NCBI GenBank assembly: GCA_017455785.1
Contig: JAFSYZ010000120.1
Coordinates: 1 to 9,830 of the forward strand
From: Candidatus Methanomethylophilaceae archaeon
GTDB taxonomy: Archaea; Thermoplasmatota; Thermoplasmata; Methanomassiliicoccales; Methanomethylophilaceae
Reading direction: 5' to 3'
Length of the DNA: 9,830 nucleotides
Part shown: positions 7,546 to 9,830 of the stretch, piece after piece
Layout: the number at the start of each line of letters is the position of its first letter
Position numbering within the stretch: position 1 is the first letter of the stretch
The notes under the pieces: generated by a model
The model's input: the letters and a program-made list of their open reading frames with translations, nothing else
Databases searched by the model: none
What the model was told of the DNA's origin: nothing
Translations under genes and position numbers: made by a program

Positions 7546-9153
7546 ATGAAAGACAACGGGGCAGAGAACTTATCACGCAAGGTCACACCTGAGATCATCG
7601 AGAAACTTAAGGAGATCGTGGGCAAGGACAACGTCAACACCAGTGACATGGACAGGATGTTGTACAGCCATGATCTGGCACCCCTGCCGAAGGAGGCATC
7701 GCTTGCATTCAAGAACATCCCTGACGTAGTCGTCAGGCCTCAGAACATCCAGCAGGTCTCGAAGATCGCGGCATTGGCGTTCAAGACCGGTGTAGCCGTC
7801 ACCCCCAGGGGAGCATCCACATGGGGACTCGGAGGTTCCATGCCTGTTGAAGGCGGAATCCTCATGGACATGTCATCGAAGATGAACAAGGTCCACTGCG
7901 TCGACAAGGTCAACATGTACGTCAAGGCGGATGCCGGCTGTACATGGAAGCAGATCATGGAGGCATGTGAGAAGGAAGGACTCTTCGTAGGATCCACACC
8001 CTCATCGTTCCCCTCGGCCACACTCGGCGGATGGGTCTCCACAGGCGGAATCGGTATCGGCGGATACAAGTACGGCGGAGCAAGGGACAACCTCATGAAC
8101 CTCGAAGTCGTTCTTTCCGACGGTACGATCATCAACACAGGTTACGACAACGTCGGTAACAACATGTCCGGATACAACCTCAACCAGCTCTTCGCAGGTG
8201 CAGAGGGAACACTCGGATTCATCGGAACCGTCACCCTCAGGGTCTACCCCAAGGGAGAGCTCAGGTTCCTCGGATACGACTACGACAAACTGAAGGACAT
8301 GCACGACCCGATCCAGAAGATTGTCAACCACCCAAGTGTCAAGCCCCTTCATATCGCATGGTCCGATTCATACCACTTCGAGAACCAGAGGAAGGCAGGT
8401 CTGCACGCACCCGACGTGAACAACATCCTCCTGGTCACACTCCAGGGAGCACCCGAATTCCTCGACCTCGAGGAGAAGGTCATTGATGACATCTGTATCG
8501 GTGCAGGCGGAAGGAAGGTTTCAACCGAGATTTGCGAGCACGAGTGGGAAGAGAGGTGCTACGAGTACAGGTGCCGTAAGGCCGGTGTAGGATCCATCCC
8601 CGCAGAGGTCGTCGTCGAGACACAGCACTGGGGAGAGTTCGTGGACGAGTGCTACAAGGGATTCGAAGTCATGAAGATGGAGCCCGGAGGAATCGTCGGA
8701 ATGGTCTCCGACCGCAGCACATGCATGTTCATGCCCTACTACTTCAAGGACGACGAGTCCATCATGGGAATGACCGCATTCGCCTACAACTTCTACATGG
8801 GAGACAGGGCGATGCAGTACGGCGGACGCTCACTCGGTCTGGGAGTGTTCTTCGCATCCAACCTGGATGTCATCCACACAGGAGAGGAGCCCGCACTCAT
8901 GAGGGACATCAAGACACTGATGGATCCCCACGACATCGTCAACCCCGGACACCTGGTCTGCGGAAGGACGAAGTTCGGAATCTGTCTTACCAAGAACCTC
9001 ATGGGAGTCGCTTCCAAGCTCATGGTCGGTATGAAGAAGGTCATGCCTCAGGATGCAACCTTCAAGTCCAACCTCGGAAGGTTCTACTACGACCAGCTTG
9101 AAGAAGAGAAGATGGAATCCCTCAAAGTCGAGTACGGAAAGGGAACCCAGTAA
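7546..9153 (+). CDS. FAD-binding oxidoreductase, GlcD / D-lactate dehydrogenase family
   Basis: Soluble 535-residue flavoprotein expected to oxidise a 2-hydroxy acid or similar substrate and pass electrons to a partner; the true substrate is unknown. The PCMH-type FAD domain covers about residues 58-235, with PDVVVRPQNIQQV, TPRGAST (86-92), the isoalloxazine-side motif SATLGGWVSTGGIGIGGYKY (157-176) and LFAGAEGTLGFIGTV (215-229). The cap and FAD-oxidase C-terminal region follow, ending in the family motif MDPHDIVNPGH (459-469), where His replaces the commoner Lys. CEHEWEERCYEYRCR resembles the substrate-side region of this family. No C-terminal iron-sulfur domain is fused, so a separate HdrD/GlpC-like partner would be needed; none is next to it here. 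It has its own promoter and terminator. Its strongly biased codons (ATC, AAG, GGA, TCC, CTC) point to high expression. Alkyl-DHAP synthase-like proteins are the main alternative. Confidence 0.88.
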   Translation: MKDNGAENLSRKVTPEIIEKLKEIVGKDNVNTSDMDRMLYSHDLAPLPKEASLAFKNIPDVVVRPQNIQQVSKIAALAFKTGVAVTPRGASTWGLGGSMPVEGGILMDMSSKMNKVHCVDKVNMYVKADAGCTWKQIMEACEKEGLFVGSTPSSFPSATLGGWVSTGGIGIGGYKYGGARDNLMNLEVVLSDGTIINTGYDNVGNNMSGYNLNQLFAGAEGTLGFIGTVTLRVYPKGELRFLGYDYDKLKDMHDPIQKIVNHPSVKPLHIAWSDSYHFENQRKAGLHAPDVNNILLVTLQGAPEFLDLEEKVIDDICIGAGGRKVSTEICEHEWEERCYEYRCRKAGVGSIPAEVVVETQHWGEFVDECYKGFEVMKMEPGGIVGMVSDRSTCMFMPYYFKDDESIMGMTAFAYNFYMGDRAMQYGGRSLGLGVFFASNLDVIHTGEEPALMRDIKTLMDPHDIVNPGHLVCGRTKFGICLTKNLMGVASKLMVGMKKVMPQDATFKSNLGRFYYDQLEEEKMESLKVEYGKGTQ

Positions 9154-9160
9154 ACGCATT

Positions 9161-9190
9161 CAGGGGGCGCATGCCCCCTGCATACCTTTT
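9161..9190 (+). terminator. GC-rich hairpin terminator after the FAD oxidase gene
   Basis: Arms CAGGGGGC (9161-9168) and GCCCCCTG (9173-9180) pair perfectly over the loop GCAT, seven bases after the TAA. CATACC and then TTTT (9187-9190) follow. The stem-plus-T-run form is a convincing intrinsic-type terminator. Confidence 0.8.
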
Positions 9191-9192
9191 AA
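9187..9192 (+). promoter_or_regulatory. Probable TATA element for a leaderless transcript
   Basis: TTTTAA is centred about 27 bases before the ATG at 9217, the distance expected between an archaeal TATA box and the first transcribed base. No ribosome binding site precedes that ATG (GCCACC instead), which fits leaderless translation. The box is weak and overlaps the preceding terminator T-run. Confidence 0.5.
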
Positions 9193-9216
9193 CCATTCTA
9201 TCATGATATCGCCACC

Positions 9217-9830
9217 ATGAGTGGCAGGATGAGGTTCCTCATCGCATTGGTTGTCTCTTTGCTGATGATCATAACCGATTCATTACTGTTCACATTCGGT
9301 ATCATCGACCTCATCCCGTTCCTGATCATCCTTGCGATTTCGATTATCATATTGACCATACCATTATGGGGCAACAAGTCGACGGATGTCACTTTGTCAT
9401 ATGATGGATTCACTGTCAACGGACCGATGGTGAATGAGACCATCCTTTATAAGGATATCAAGGCCGTCGAGTTCAGGGAGTCAATGGACACACGTATAGG
9501 AACGTTCGGTTTCAGAGGATTCAAGAACGCTTCCGGCAGGTTCGTCAATAAAGAGCTGGGGAGTTTCACATTCTCAGGGAGGAAGGACCTTCCTGCATTT
9601 GTGGTTGTGCAGCATTCCAATGGTCTGATCGTGTTCAACATGAAAGATGTCGACACCACACGCATGCTGTGTGATGGTATCCAATCACTCAGCAAGACCG
9701 ATGGCGGAAGTTTGGATGTCAACCCTGTGGTCGCCAGCAAGGTCTATGGTGTGAACAAGAAGGTGATCATCGGTGCGGTCCTGGGGATAACTGTGTTCAC
9801 CGCGATACTGGTGGCAGTGCTATTGACATC
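9217..9830 (+). CDS. Membrane protein with bacterial-type PH-like domain, 3'-truncated
   Basis: The frame is open from ATG 9217 to the window end (204 complete codons), so the C-terminus is missing. Two hydrophobic N-terminal segments, about residues 7-27 (FLIALVVSLLMIITDSLLF) and 29-50, are followed by a soluble domain of about residues 57-165. The pattern VTLSYDGFTVNG, TILYKDIKAVEFRESM, GTFGFRGFKNASGRF, GSFTFSG and FVVVQHSNGLIVFNMKD resembles the bacterial PH domain group of PF10882 type. A third hydrophobic segment starts at about residue 183 (VIIGAVLGITVFTAILVAVL). It is probably an integral membrane protein of unknown role. Mixed codons (TTG, ATA, TTA) suggest low expression, in contrast to the gene before it. 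The start is supported by the TATA spacing; M5 at 9229 is an alternative. Confidence 0.7.
   Translation, partial: MSGRMRFLIALVVSLLMIITDSLLFTFGIIDLIPFLIILAISIIILTIPLWGNKSTDVTLSYDGFTVNGPMVNETILYKDIKAVEFRESMDTRIGTFGFRGFKNASGRFVNKELGSFTFSGRKDLPAFVVVQHSNGLIVFNMKDVDTTRMLCDGIQSLSKTDGGSLDVNPVVASKVYGVNKKVIIGAVLGITVFTAILVAVLLT

Noticed and set aside
9201..9740. Two minus-strand open frames (80 and 97 residues) at the right end
   Set aside because: They are antisense to the plus-strand frame open from 9217 to the edge, which has membrane segments and a PH-like pattern.
1..9830. Search for tRNA, rRNA, CRISPR arrays, insertion sequences and attachment sites
   Set aside because: No cloverleaf-like GC stems, regularly spaced repeats, transposase motifs or long terminal repeats were found by eye; the window is densely coding.

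Overview
This window is from a methanogenic archaeon. Seven of its genes belong to families found essentially only in organisms with methyl-coenzyme M reductase (MCR): mcrC and the methanogenesis marker proteins 3, 6, 5, 15, 17 and 7. They follow the gene for MCR activation component A2 (atwA). The expression signals are archaeal: TATA boxes preceded by purines, GGTGA/GGAGG ribosome binding sites and a probable leaderless transcript. Moderate-to-high GC, heavy use of AGG and GGA codons, no TAG stop in ten genes and a GlcD-type FAD oxidase next door would suit a Methanomassiliicoccales member (Methanomethylophilus-like). That lineage call is inference, not proof.

Positions 1-7431 form one plus-strand gene train: atwA (5' end outside the window), mcrC, mmp3, mmp6, mmp5, mmp15, mmp17, mmp7 and a small DUF123/GIY-YIG-like gene. 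Neighbours overlap by 1-4 bases (mostly ATGA or TTGA) or lie 1-8 bases apart, so they are almost certainly one translationally coupled operon. The shared job is building and switching on MCR, the nickel-F430 enzyme that releases methane. A2 is the ATPase; McrC, Mmp3, Mmp7 and Mmp17 are known to copurify with the activation machinery; Mmp15 resembles the ATP-driven electron activators of 2-hydroxyacyl-CoA dehydratases. McrC and Mmp7 are visibly related to each other, and Mmp5 shares a CxxC-type segment with the N-terminal part of Mmp15.

The operon ends in an inverted repeat spanning the DUF123 stop codon. A 114-base gap (7432-7545) then holds two TATA-like boxes and a strong ribosome binding site for a codon-optimised FAD-binding oxidoreductase of the GlcD/D-lactate dehydrogenase family (7546-9153). 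That gene ends at a strong GC hairpin with a T-run. The T-run appears to double as the TATA element of a leaderless gene starting at 9217, which encodes a membrane protein with a bacterial-type PH-like domain and runs off the right edge. No RNA genes, mobile elements or CRISPR arrays were seen, and no stretch over 300 bases lacks a gene.
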